A stretch of 64,000 nt of DNA from Oceanospirillum sediminis. Its GTDB lineage: Bacteria > Pseudomonadota > Gammaproteobacteria > Pseudomonadales > Halomonadaceae. The notes under the pieces are model-generated. The model made no database searches. It was given only the letters and a program-made list of their open reading frames with translations, and was not told the origin of the DNA. Positions 28,963-37,575 of this stretch are shown piece after piece. Within the stretch, counting starts at the first letter, position 1. The number at the start of each line of letters is the position of its first letter. A program made the position numbers and the translations under genes. The stretch is taken from positions 39,351-103,350 of the forward strand of contig NZ_JACJFM010000016.1 of assembly GCF_014164585.1 (NCBI RefSeq). The letters are read 5' to 3'.

Positions 28963-30123
28963 ATGCTTGATTTCGATTACTACAACCCGACTCACATTGT
29001 TTTTGGTCAGGACAGACTGAATGAACTGGACAAGCTGATTCCGGAAACAGCCAGAGTCATGGTGATTTTTGGCGGACAGAGTGCCAAAAAATTTGGCACT
29101 ATAGATCGGGTAAAAGACGTTCTGAAGTCCCGGGAAGTTATTGAATTTGGCGGAATAGAACCAAACCCGCAGTTTGATACCCTGATCAGAGCGACGGAAC
29201 TGGCAAAAGAAAAAAAGATCGACTTTCTGCTGGCCGTTGGTGGTGGTTCTGTGATGGATGGTACTAAATTTATTGCCTTAGCCACTAAAACTCCCGCAGA
29301 CGAATACCATAATCTACTATCCCATGGCTTCAGCCCGGTTCCGGCTACAGATGCTTTGCCTCTGGGTTGTATTGCCACTTTGCCTGCTACCGGTTCTGAA
29401 ATGAATATGGCAGGGGTCATTACCTTCAATGAACAGAAATACCCGTTTATGTCGCCGCTGGTATTTCCGAAGTTCTCATTGCTGGACCCGGAACTGACGC
29501 TTACACTGCCGAAAGAGCAGATTGCCAACGGCATAGTTGATGCATTTATTCATGTGCTGGAACAGTATCTGACCGTCCCGGTTAATGCCAAAATTCAGGA
29601 CAGAATTGCTGAAGGCGTACTGAAAACGTTAATTGAAGATGGTCCGGCCACCTTTGATGATAATGAGGACATTGAAGCCCGTAAGAACTTTATCTGGTCT
29701 GCAACAACCGCCTTGTGTGGGTCTATCGGATCAGGCGTTCCTCAGGACTGGTCAACCCATATGATTGGCCACGAGCTGACCGCTATGTATGGCATTGCTC
29801 ATGGTCGTACTCTGGCCATTGTTTTACCGTCTCTGTTACGTGAGCGTAAAGATAAGAAGCACGCTAAGTTGCTCCAGTTTGCGGAGAGAGTCTGGGATAT
29901 CTCTGAAGGCACAGAGGAAGAGAAAGTTGCTCTGGCTATCGATAAAACTGAAGCTTTCTTTAATAATCTTGAAGTCAGTACTCGCTTATCAGATTACGGC
30001 ATTGAAGAGGCGGGTATTGATAATGTCATAGTGAATATGGAGAAAATGGGCCTGACAACATTGTCTGAAAGCGGTGATCTGACACTGGATATCGTTCGCA
30101 AGATTCTGGTAGCAGCTTATTAA
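28963..30123 (+). CDS. yqhD: Iron-containing alcohol dehydrogenase, YqhD-like aldehyde reductase
   Basis: A 386-residue NADPH-dependent reductase that detoxifies short aldehydes. Landmarks shared with E. coli YqhD, recalled from the family, are 'IEFGGIEPNPQFDTL' near 65, 'LLAVGGGSVMDGTKFIA' near 88, 'TLPATGSEMN' and the metal-binding histidines in 'STHMIGHELTAMYGIAHG'. A GAGG site precedes the ATG. It is divergent from the YqhC-like activator with 158 bases between, which contain the paired elements AGTCT and AGACT spaced 7 bases apart as a possible operator. Confidence 0.92.
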   Translation: MLDFDYYNPTHIVFGQDRLNELDKLIPETARVMVIFGGQSAKKFGTIDRVKDVLKSREVIEFGGIEPNPQFDTLIRATELAKEKKIDFLLAVGGGSVMDGTKFIALATKTPADEYHNLLSHGFSPVPATDALPLGCIATLPATGSEMNMAGVITFNEQKYPFMSPLVFPKFSLLDPELTLTLPKEQIANGIVDAFIHVLEQYLTVPVNAKIQDRIAEGVLKTLIEDGPATFDDNEDIEARKNFIWSATTALCGSIGSGVPQDWSTHMIGHELTAMYGIAHGRTLAIVLPSLLRERKDKKHAKLLQFAERVWDISEGTEEEKVALAIDKTEAFFNNLEVSTRLSDYGIEEAGIDNVIVNMEKMGLTTLSESGDLTLDIVRKILVAAY

Positions 30124-30324
30124 ACTACCGGATATTCGCACCAGCATACGTTGGGTGCAGTAATGCTGAGAGCAAACGGCCCTGGCATAGACACTGGTCT
30201 GTTTCGGGGCTGTTTGTTGTGATCAATGACACATTTATTACTACTAACACTAACAGGGAATATTAAGCTTCAGCTATTATTTTCTCAGGCAGCAATAAGC
30301 TTATGATGACTCATAACTCTGCAC

Positions 30325-31317
30325 TCATTCGATAATCTCACATTTTACTCCCATATCCTCAGTACAGAAGTAAAAACCAAGATAGTTGATCTCTTTGTCT
30401 GGCATTGTCTGATATTTAAGCAGTTCGTATATCAGTTTTGCACTGAAACGTCCCATTTCTCTGGGGCGCTGTCCTATATTAACTGTGGACAGATTTTGCT
30501 CCAGTGCTTCCAGTTGAACCTGTTCGGCATCTGCAGAAATAACGATACTGTCACCAGATTTAATTTTCTCTCGAAAAGGCATGATCTGCTCAATATAGTA
30601 TGGTGAAAACTGAGCAAAACCAGCAACAGCCAGAAAAATCGGAGGTTGATCCTGAGCCATAATAAACTTCAGCTGACTCAATGCATTACTGCGTTTACCA
30701 AGAGTGTAAAACGGGCAACGATGGTGCTCTATCCAGCCATTCTCACCAGACAGTTTCTGATTATTGCCTTTCCCGGATAGAGCAAAGCGCACACCTTTGA
30801 TTCTTTCATTCAGGTTCGGTGTATCTGAACTTCCGGACTGAATACAAATTTCAGTCAATTCACCTTGTTTCAGTCGGTTGGCATACTGGCCCAGTGCAAC
30901 GCCAAAATCGAAATTATTGGTTCCAACATAGGCCTGCCGATATTTATGATGTTGTGGTAGTAAGTCTGAATCGAAGGTAATAACAGGTATGTTACGCTGG
31001 TTCACAGTTTTAAGTACCCGCTCTACCAGAAAATCAGAGTTAGTGGTGGATATAAGAAGACCATCCACATCTTGCTGCAGTAACTTTTCAACAATCAGAG
31101 CCTGACTTCTGGGATCCTGGAAATCAGCAGGACCATCGTAAATGCACAACAGATCATCTACGCTGGATGCAAACGTCTTACAACCCTCAAAAGCCTTTTC
31201 GTAAAAACTATCGTTCTTAGTTTTTCCTATGACCGCAATTTTAAATTGCGCTTGAGCAGACTGAAACATCAGAAAAAAGCTCATCAGGCCTGCCATAAAA
31301 GCCAGGATACATTTCAT
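30325..31317 (-). CDS. Periplasmic binding protein, sugar/LacI type (orphan)
   Basis: A 330-residue type 1 periplasmic binding protein (RbsB/TorT-like class). The signal peptide is cut near 'SAQA'; the mature start 'QFKIAVIGKTKNDSFYEKAF' and 'VDGLLISTTNSDFLVERVL' are family hallmarks, and 'PVITFDSDL' forms the hinge. A GAGG site precedes the ATG. No permease or ATPase is nearby, so it is likely a sensory partner, as TorT or LuxP are for kinases. It lies just downstream of the multiheme operon on the same strand, 260 bases on, but with its own ribosome site. Confidence 0.75.
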   Translation of the reverse strand: MKCILAFMAGLMSFFLMFQSAQAQFKIAVIGKTKNDSFYEKAFEGCKTFASSVDDLLCIYDGPADFQDPRSQALIVEKLLQQDVDGLLISTTNSDFLVERVLKTVNQRNIPVITFDSDLLPQHHKYRQAYVGTNNFDFGVALGQYANRLKQGELTEICIQSGSSDTPNLNERIKGVRFALSGKGNNQKLSGENGWIEHHRCPFYTLGKRSNALSQLKFIMAQDQPPIFLAVAGFAQFSPYYIEQIMPFREKIKSGDSIVISADAEQVQLEALEQNLSTVNIGQRPREMGRFSAKLIYELLKYQTMPDKEINYLGFYFCTEDMGVKCEIIE

Positions 31318-31577
31318 ATCAGCCTCATTGCGATATCGTGGTAAGCACTAACGTTTTTGAGTTTACTTTTCAATAAGATAGCAATATGTACAGGAAATAT
31401 CACAATTTATCACAAAAGATCTGAGCAATATGTTTTGTCAGGTTTGTCGAATCAAATAAGATCGTAAAGGCAGTTGGTTCGGTTAAGACATTCGTGGGGC
31501 AGTGCGTTTGGTTATTTTGCAACTGCTTTTGATCAGTGTATACAAATGGATCAACTTGTAACAACCCTGGGGCCTGT

Positions 31578-33926
31578 TTAAGGATCTGTTGACACCAGAT
31601 GTGAGCGCAGTGGCCTGACATCAACCCCTCCCGGATGATACTGATGACAGGTAATGCATTCACTTAGTTGCGTCTGTTCATTATGGCAGGTATCGCACTG
31701 TTCTATCGTCATAGGTTCAAAATTAGATTTGAAGTGTGATGTATCTGTCTGCTGGAAAGAATCCTGATACGCCTTACTATTATTACCTATCACATGGCAG
31801 GTACGGCAACCTTCACTGGTTTGTGTAGCAAAATGAGGAGCATGCCGAAAAACGGTTAATTGTTGTGGAGTCATGGTACTGACCATCTGCAGCCACTCCA
31901 GTTGCAGACTGCCATCTCCTGCTTCTGAGCGCGCATGACATTTTGCACACTGCCCCTGAGCTTTATCATCTGTCAGTTGGAGGAAAGCCTTATGTGAAAG
32001 CTGCCCGCTTAGTGTAATTAACTCCTTTAAGACCTGGTCGCTATGCCTGGCTGGGCGGTAAAGCACTGAAAAATCGGTGTAGTACCAGCCCCCTAGCTTA
32101 TTCCATTGCTCAGTAGTTACTTCAGGGGCTGATGATATAGTGATTGTCTCATTATCGCTCGGAATTTCACTATTATCTTCGGACAAAAGCTCATCTTCAT
32201 CGTCACCCAGAATCCTGCTGCTATCCTCAGAAAGAAGATCGCCTTCGTCGCCACCCAGAATTCCGCTGTCGTCCTCAGACAGAAGATCGCCTTCGTCGTT
32301 ACCCAGAATTTCGCTGTCATCCTCAGATAGAAGATTACCTTTGTCGTTACCCAGAATTCCACTATCGTCCTCGGATAGCAGATCCCCCTCGTCATCGCCC
32401 AGAATGTTATTACTATCATCAGATACTGTTTCTACAAAATCCTGTAGTACTTCTTCACTAACAGAATCGATATCTTCTGACGGATCATAAGCCGCTGAAA
32501 ATACAGTACGCCCTTCCCGATAAGCCTGTACTTCATCGGCTAAATTCGGAAACCAGTCATTAACCGCATCTTGCAGTACGGCTACAGGCAAGGAGGCTGC
32601 TAAAGCAGATAGCTCCGCCTGAGTCGCTTGACGGCCCAGTTGATTTTCAAGCCGGGTCTTTAACACTGCTTCCGGACCGTTTACTGAAAGATCATATAAA
32701 AAAGTTTTGATCGCCCAGGCCAGTTCAGATGTTTTTTGTCGTGTTGTTTCGTCAACCACCTGCAGATCCATCAGATCAATTGAGTCCAGCATATGGAAGG
32801 GCTGTTCAAGCAACAAATCCTGCATTAAAGGTGTTATTTTCCCTTCTGCAAATAAAGGCCACTGCCCGATATGGATATTGGATTCTGCCAGTGTTTCTAC
32901 ATCGATACCTGGCAACACAAAGAAAGGAATACCTTTAGGGCCAGTTGCCCGGTCATCACCAGTAATTTGTTTATCGTGGCAGGCCTGACAGGTTTGCTGA
33001 TATGACTTAACCTCCATTCTGCGGCCTTCAGAATCTGCGTTGTGGCAATCAAGGCACAGTTCCGGAGCACGCTCAGCTTCTTTGTCAAAATGCTGATTAA
33101 AATGACTGCTATGGTCAAAAATCAGTGCGGTACGCCTTTTGTAAGGGAATGACTCAAATGGAGGGTGTGCAGCTGGAAAGGTAGTACTGTTATTAACATG
33201 GCAGGAGTTACAGGATTCCCGGTTAATTTTTTCCCCCATCTGGTGCTCTTTGTGGCAAGTAGCACAGGCGACATTGTCTTCTGTAAACAAAGGTGGTGAG
33301 ACTTTTTCTGCAGCCACTTTTTCCTGAGCGCGAGTTGTTTTAAGTACCAGTTCAGCCATTGTGAAACCGTGTGCAGTCTGTGGCGATGAGCCTAATTCAT
33401 GGCAGTTGGTACACCTCTGATTTTCCATCACCACATTGGCTTCATCAAAAAAAGCGGCCATCCAGTGGGCAAAGCCATGATTCATAGTCTCTGAATGACA
33501 AACATCACATTGCTCAATCGTGACATGATGATCAGCGACGGTGCCTGGATTGATAAAACGCCAGGTCCATGCGCCACCGACACCGGATGTAACGACGCCA
33601 AGCATCAGCAATATGGCCCACCATATGGAACGCCTTCTTATTGCTCTGGCAGATAGTTCCGGAATACAGGGTGTTTCCTGGCAGGCACATTGTCCATCGG
33701 GCAAGGGGCCGTCCTGACATGGGCCTCCTGATAAGGTATCACGGGTACAGTACCAGCGATCTTCTCGCTTAATGGGTTCACAGGCACTGGTGGCACCACA
33801 CACGCCTTCGCAGGAAGGCCCTCGGGAACAGGGCTTTCCATTTATTCCTCCAGCGCACTTCCATTTTCTGAATGGGCGCTCATAGTCACTGGAGGCAGGA
33901 TCTCTTTTCTGAACCAGATCATCCAT
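31578..33926 (-). CDS. Membrane-anchored decaheme c-type cytochrome with acidic repeats
   Basis: A 782-residue protein in three parts. Residues 1-90 form a cytoplasmic domain with ten cysteines (24, 33, 39, 43, 49, 60, 70, 80, 82, 87). A membrane helix lies at about 100-122. The periplasmic part has ten CXXCH haem sites: six before residue 330 (CDVCH, CTNCH, CATCH, CNSCH, CLDCH, CQACH) and four near the C-terminus (CAKCH, CRTCH, CDTCH, CITCH). Between them is a linker with five acidic 16-residue repeats at 508-587. It is the last gene of the six-gene electron-transfer operon and its ATG overlaps the previous stop by 1 base. I infer electron transfer from the membrane iron-sulfur/haem b protein into the periplasm. 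Confidence 0.85.
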   Translation of the reverse strand: MDDLVQKRDPASSDYERPFRKWKCAGGINGKPCSRGPSCEGVCGATSACEPIKREDRWYCTRDTLSGGPCQDGPLPDGQCACQETPCIPELSARAIRRRSIWWAILLMLGVVTSGVGGAWTWRFINPGTVADHHVTIEQCDVCHSETMNHGFAHWMAAFFDEANVVMENQRCTNCHELGSSPQTAHGFTMAELVLKTTRAQEKVAAEKVSPPLFTEDNVACATCHKEHQMGEKINRESCNSCHVNNSTTFPAAHPPFESFPYKRRTALIFDHSSHFNQHFDKEAERAPELCLDCHNADSEGRRMEVKSYQQTCQACHDKQITGDDRATGPKGIPFFVLPGIDVETLAESNIHIGQWPLFAEGKITPLMQDLLLEQPFHMLDSIDLMDLQVVDETTRQKTSELAWAIKTFLYDLSVNGPEAVLKTRLENQLGRQATQAELSALAASLPVAVLQDAVNDWFPNLADEVQAYREGRTVFSAAYDPSEDIDSVSEEVLQDFVETVSDDSNNILGDDEGDLLSEDDSGILGNDKGNLLSEDDSEILGNDEGDLLSEDDSGILGGDEGDLLSEDSSRILGDDEDELLSEDNSEIPSDNETITISSAPEVTTEQWNKLGGWYYTDFSVLYRPARHSDQVLKELITLSGQLSHKAFLQLTDDKAQGQCAKCHARSEAGDGSLQLEWLQMVSTMTPQQLTVFRHAPHFATQTSEGCRTCHVIGNNSKAYQDSFQQTDTSHFKSNFEPMTIEQCDTCHNEQTQLSECITCHQYHPGGVDVRPLRSHLVSTDP
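32166..32405 (-). repeat. Five 48-bp tandem repeats coding acidic 16-residue units
   Basis: Each unit encodes a variant of ILGDDEGDLLSEDDSG. Bases differ between units mostly at third positions, so the protein pattern is under selection and the array is not a fresh slippage product. It links the two haem-bearing parts of the decaheme protein. Confidence 0.92.
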
Positions 33927-36502
33927 TATAAGGCCCCTTTAGAGAAGGCATACACAATCACCACATGTACCAGAGGCAAAAGCAGCATAATAAAAGCCAG
34001 TGGGATATGAACCAACAGCCAGCTTTTCAGCACCTTTTGCAATGCATACTGAAAGTCCAGATTATCTTTTTTCTCAATCAGTCGACGAATCTGTTCCAGA
34101 TCCTGATAACTGTCTTCATTCAGATACAGCTTGATCAGCTCCAGCTTCTGGTAAGTCCTCCTCATGGGATAACGGATATTAAATACATGGAACCAGAAGT
34201 TCTTCGTGCGGGAAAAATAGGGAATCAGATCTGTCTGATAAAAGTTCAGATAAGAGTCAGAAGCCACATTGCTAATCAGTTGGAGGCTGGTTTCATGGAA
34301 CTCTTTTTCCAGTTCAGCCCTTAAAAACCGTATACGTTCAAACAGTAAACGTTCCGGAGCACGGTTATTACCTGTTCGTAAACGCTTTGGAAAATAACGG
34401 GATAGATACAGCCCGGACAAGCCACTCAGGGAAGTCAGAATAAACCCGGACCAGATAAGACTGTCCAGTACACCGGTAGGCAAGTGCCAGTGGGTATGGA
34501 ACCCGAACACACCAAGACATAACAGCCCCAGATAGATATGCACCTGCATCCAGACCGAGCTTTTGATTAAGGGCAGCATAGACAGTTTTTTGCGTGCACT
34601 CAGCAATGTCAGCAAAATAACTGAAGTAAACAGAAACCAGCCACTGACCAGTTGTTCAGACATCAGTGCCTGACTGAGGTAATCTTCTGCCAGGTTGAAT
34701 AGCACAAGAAAAAATATCACCAGTGACGACAATCCGAGTCTTCGTAGCCACTTTTTACGTCTCAGATCTTCATCCAGAGATGGAATGGTATCCCTCTCAC
34801 GCATATTTACACGTTTAAGCGCTCCGTGAGGGCAGGCCTGCTCACAGGCTGGACCACTGGGTGATCCTATACACATATCGCACTTGGTTGCCTTATGAAC
34901 CACCTTGTTGGTTTCAGCCATGCGCATAAACTGGCCATCAGGTGTTCGTGCCTCAACCATGCGGATATTGCCATAAGGGCAGGATGCTGCGCAGGTGCCA
35001 CAGCCAATACATAAACTGTCTTCGATAATGATATTGCCGGATTGAGCATTGCGATTAATCGCACCGGTTGGACAACCAATTAAGCATACCGGGTCCACAC
35101 AGTGCATACAGGCGTTGGCTACTGACCAGTTTTCATGGGCCAGACCATGACGAATAAAACGCGGATTGCCATTGTGATTAACAGCACAGGCCCGAACACA
35201 CTCATCGCAATTCACGCAGCGATCAATATCGATAAACATCGCCGCGGTGCCATTAATAATGCGGTTATCCACCAGAAAGTTCATCTGTGCCTGATGTTCT
35301 GCCCACTGCCGGTCCAGACCTGTGCTCTGGCCTTCGGGGCCTGATTGCCGGGCTTTAAGCACGTCTGTTTTTAAAAAAGGGACGATATGTGTCAGTGCCA
35401 GTTCAAGGGGGATATACAGAACATCAACATAACCAATTGCTCTGAGGGTATTTCTGGATATCGCCGGTTTACCGGTTCTGTGCTGTTGCAGTAATTCATC
35501 CAGACCAAATACTTCGTCGGTTGTTGCGTAATCAATGGTCAGGTGGCCCTCATCAAGCTCTTTACTGATACGGGCAAAGCCCTGGCGCACGATAATCAAC
35601 CCGGTAATGGGATGACCTTCCCGTACAATCGCCGGTTCCGCTTCAATCAGCTGTTTCCGTTTTGACGGGCTGACCTGATAAGAGCTACCCTGAATTTTGC
35701 GAAAGATGCCATTCCACTCAAAACTGCCATAGGTTTCAAAACGGGTTTCATTGGCAATCAGTTGCAGAGTATCGTCATCCAGATGACCAAAATAAGGCGA
35801 CATCTCCAGATAGTTTAGCAACGAACGTTCTCGGTACAGTTGATCCAGATGTTCCCTGAAATTGCGATTGCGACGACGAATTTCACGTAACCCCTGCCAG
35901 CGCATTTCGACCAGTAGAAGATCATCCTGAGCCACAATCGTGGCTGTACGTGGTGTGCGGGCCAGCGCAGATATCTCTCCAAACATCTGCTGTTCACCCA
36001 GAGGAACTGTTTTAGCGCCATTTAAGACAGATTCAATATCAGGCAGATAAACCCTGGCGATATCACCGGATTCTCCATCATGCACCTGCCATTGCCTGAG
36101 GCTTTCTCTCTGTTCGCCATGGCGAACCTCCGGTTCTTTATCATTCCGCCAGAGCTGCGCTAAAGCTTCGTAAGTGGACTTTCTCTTATGGGGTCGGCGA
36201 AAGTTTTCTGCAGGGTCTGTATGTTTATCAATAAAAACATGAACCTGTCCCTGCAGAATAAAGAAGGCTGAGCTACCGTAATCTCCAAGCAGCGTCACCA
36301 CATCTCCTTTCTGATAACGCTCAATACGCGCATCGTACCGGATAATATCCCGCAGCGATGTGTTTTGTGGAAATGCTCCGGCATCAATCTGTGCAAACTG
36401 AGGCAGGGTCAGAACCTGATCAATCTGATCATCGTCTAATGCCTCTTTACCATAAGGATGAAGCCAGCGTTCTGGCTGCCCTGCCTTTAATTCAATCATC
36501 AC
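33926..36502 (-). CDS. Fusion of cyclic-nucleotide-binding-like, 4Fe-4S ferredoxin and haem-b-like membrane domains
   Basis: An 858-residue protein. Residues 35-235 and 240-390 form two cyclic-nucleotide-binding-like domains; the first keeps 'FGEISALARTPRTATIV', a good phosphate-binding cassette. Residues 425-580 hold four cysteine groups for 4Fe-4S clusters, two of classical CxxCxxCxxxC type (near 430 and 495) and two with longer spacers. From about 595 there are several membrane helices with paired histidines ('VHIYLGLLCLGVFGFHTHWH', 'LLVHIPLAFIMLLLPLVH') that could bind two b haems. The soluble part has no signal peptide, so it faces the cytoplasm. It lies inside the multiheme operon and probably passes electrons between a cytoplasmic donor, the quinone pool and the decaheme protein. 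Confidence 0.85.
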   Translation of the reverse strand: MMIELKAGQPERWLHPYGKEALDDDQIDQVLTLPQFAQIDAGAFPQNTSLRDIIRYDARIERYQKGDVVTLLGDYGSSAFFILQGQVHVFIDKHTDPAENFRRPHKRKSTYEALAQLWRNDKEPEVRHGEQRESLRQWQVHDGESGDIARVYLPDIESVLNGAKTVPLGEQQMFGEISALARTPRTATIVAQDDLLLVEMRWQGLREIRRRNRNFREHLDQLYRERSLLNYLEMSPYFGHLDDDTLQLIANETRFETYGSFEWNGIFRKIQGSSYQVSPSKRKQLIEAEPAIVREGHPITGLIIVRQGFARISKELDEGHLTIDYATTDEVFGLDELLQQHRTGKPAISRNTLRAIGYVDVLYIPLELALTHIVPFLKTDVLKARQSGPEGQSTGLDRQWAEHQAQMNFLVDNRIINGTAAMFIDIDRCVNCDECVRACAVNHNGNPRFIRHGLAHENWSVANACMHCVDPVCLIGCPTGAINRNAQSGNIIIEDSLCIGCGTCAASCPYGNIRMVEARTPDGQFMRMAETNKVVHKATKCDMCIGSPSGPACEQACPHGALKRVNMRERDTIPSLDEDLRRKKWLRRLGLSSLVIFFLVLFNLAEDYLSQALMSEQLVSGWFLFTSVILLTLLSARKKLSMLPLIKSSVWMQVHIYLGLLCLGVFGFHTHWHLPTGVLDSLIWSGFILTSLSGLSGLYLSRYFPKRLRTGNNRAPERLLFERIRFLRAELEKEFHETSLQLISNVASDSYLNFYQTDLIPYFSRTKNFWFHVFNIRYPMRRTYQKLELIKLYLNEDSYQDLEQIRRLIEKKDNLDFQYALQKVLKSWLLVHIPLAFIMLLLPLVHVVIVYAFSKGAL

Positions 36503-36514
36503 CAGACCTCAGGA

Positions 36515-37537
36515 TTATTTCTGCACAGGTTCTGGTTCGCCCTTGTATTTATCAATGCCCGGAATCATGGCGTCAATTGCCGCAAAAGCAGATCCGTCAT
36601 GGGATGACGCAAAGCTTTGCGCTGCACTGGCCACTTTTGCGGCAGCGCCTTTTAGTTGTTCTGTGTTGTTCAGTTTTAGTTTGACTGTTTTCAGCACGAC
36701 CATAATGTTCTGAGTTTCAGGTGTTTGTACGGACTCACTGATTTTTGCCATGCGCTTAGCCGCAATTTTGGCTCGTTTAGCCATTGTAATGGCATATTCC
36801 GCTTTTTGAGTGGCTTCTGCGACGGCCAGCAGAGACTCTTCCAGTTCAACCATAGCCCCGACAATAAACATCATACGTTTGCGTTCCGGGCTGGCCATCT
36901 GGTTTTCTTTACCATCAGAATGCCAGACATTGTGACGAACTTCCCCCTGAGACCAGGAGACCAGTTCAAACGGACTGCCAGCGGAGTGTCCACCCTGGTT
37001 AACCAGTTTTTCATTGGGCGTGATATGGCAGGAGTAGCAGTTCTTCGCCAGTTTATAGAGCATATGTGGACGTATCATCCCGGCCGCTTCAGAGTCCTTC
37101 CAGCGTAATACCGCTTCTTGTTCAGTTTCCTGCTCTTTCTTTTTACCGCTGAACTCTGAGTGCCGCTCCAGCCAGTCAGCTGCTGGCGCATGGCAGGATT
37201 CACAGGAAATACCGGCGATCACCTGTTTAAATCCAGCTTCTTTTTCCTGAGTAGTAAAGTGGCAATCCAGACAGACACTCTCTGATTTGATACGTTTTAT
37301 GCCCATTTTTTTAGCAATGTCACGGGCTTCTTTCGAACGCGGCATGGCTGAAAAAGTGGAAAAGTGATGAGTGCCCTGCCAGATTTTATTGGTTGCCTTA
37401 TGGCACTCAGCACATTCATCCGGTCCTGCAATCTTATGGTGATCCTGAGGTTGTGCTCCATGAGCAGAATTCAGACTAAACCCCATACAGGCTGTAAGAC
37501 CGATCCATAGTATTTTTTTAAATTCAGACAGCTTCAT
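36515..37537 (-). CDS. Tetraheme cytochrome, c554-like
   Basis: A 340-residue exported cytochrome with a signal peptide cut near 'AHGA' and four CXXCH sites: CAECH, CLDCH, CESCH and CYSCH, all within residues 40-175. The spacing and the extra histidines ('QGTHHFST', 'HNVWHSDG') resemble the cytochrome c554 family. The C-terminal 120 residues are helical and Ala/Lys-rich without haem sites. It sits 12 bases before the iron-sulfur fusion gene and 38 bases after the FAD reductase gene, so it is likely the soluble periplasmic shuttle of the system. Confidence 0.85.
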   Translation of the reverse strand: MKLSEFKKILWIGLTACMGFSLNSAHGAQPQDHHKIAGPDECAECHKATNKIWQGTHHFSTFSAMPRSKEARDIAKKMGIKRIKSESVCLDCHFTTQEKEAGFKQVIAGISCESCHAPAADWLERHSEFSGKKKEQETEQEAVLRWKDSEAAGMIRPHMLYKLAKNCYSCHITPNEKLVNQGGHSAGSPFELVSWSQGEVRHNVWHSDGKENQMASPERKRMMFIVGAMVELEESLLAVAEATQKAEYAITMAKRAKIAAKRMAKISESVQTPETQNIMVVLKTVKLKLNNTEQLKGAAAKVASAAQSFASSHDGSAFAAIDAMIPGIDKYKGEPEPVQK

Positions 37538-37575
37538 CTTTTCTCCGCCTTAGCATCAGGTGTTTTTGTTATGTA

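Noticed and set aside
31400..31663. Small minus-strand gene after the decaheme gene
   Set aside because: It overlaps the decaheme gene end in another frame and has no ribosome site or recognisable fold.
32166..32405. CRISPR-like spaced repeats
   Set aside because: Units are contiguous 48-base coding repeats without spacers, in frame with the decaheme cytochrome.
32117..32490. Long open frames on other frames and strand across the acidic repeats
   Set aside because: They are by-products of the 48-base repeat, which keeps every frame open; the products are low-complexity Ser/Arg strings without ribosome sites.
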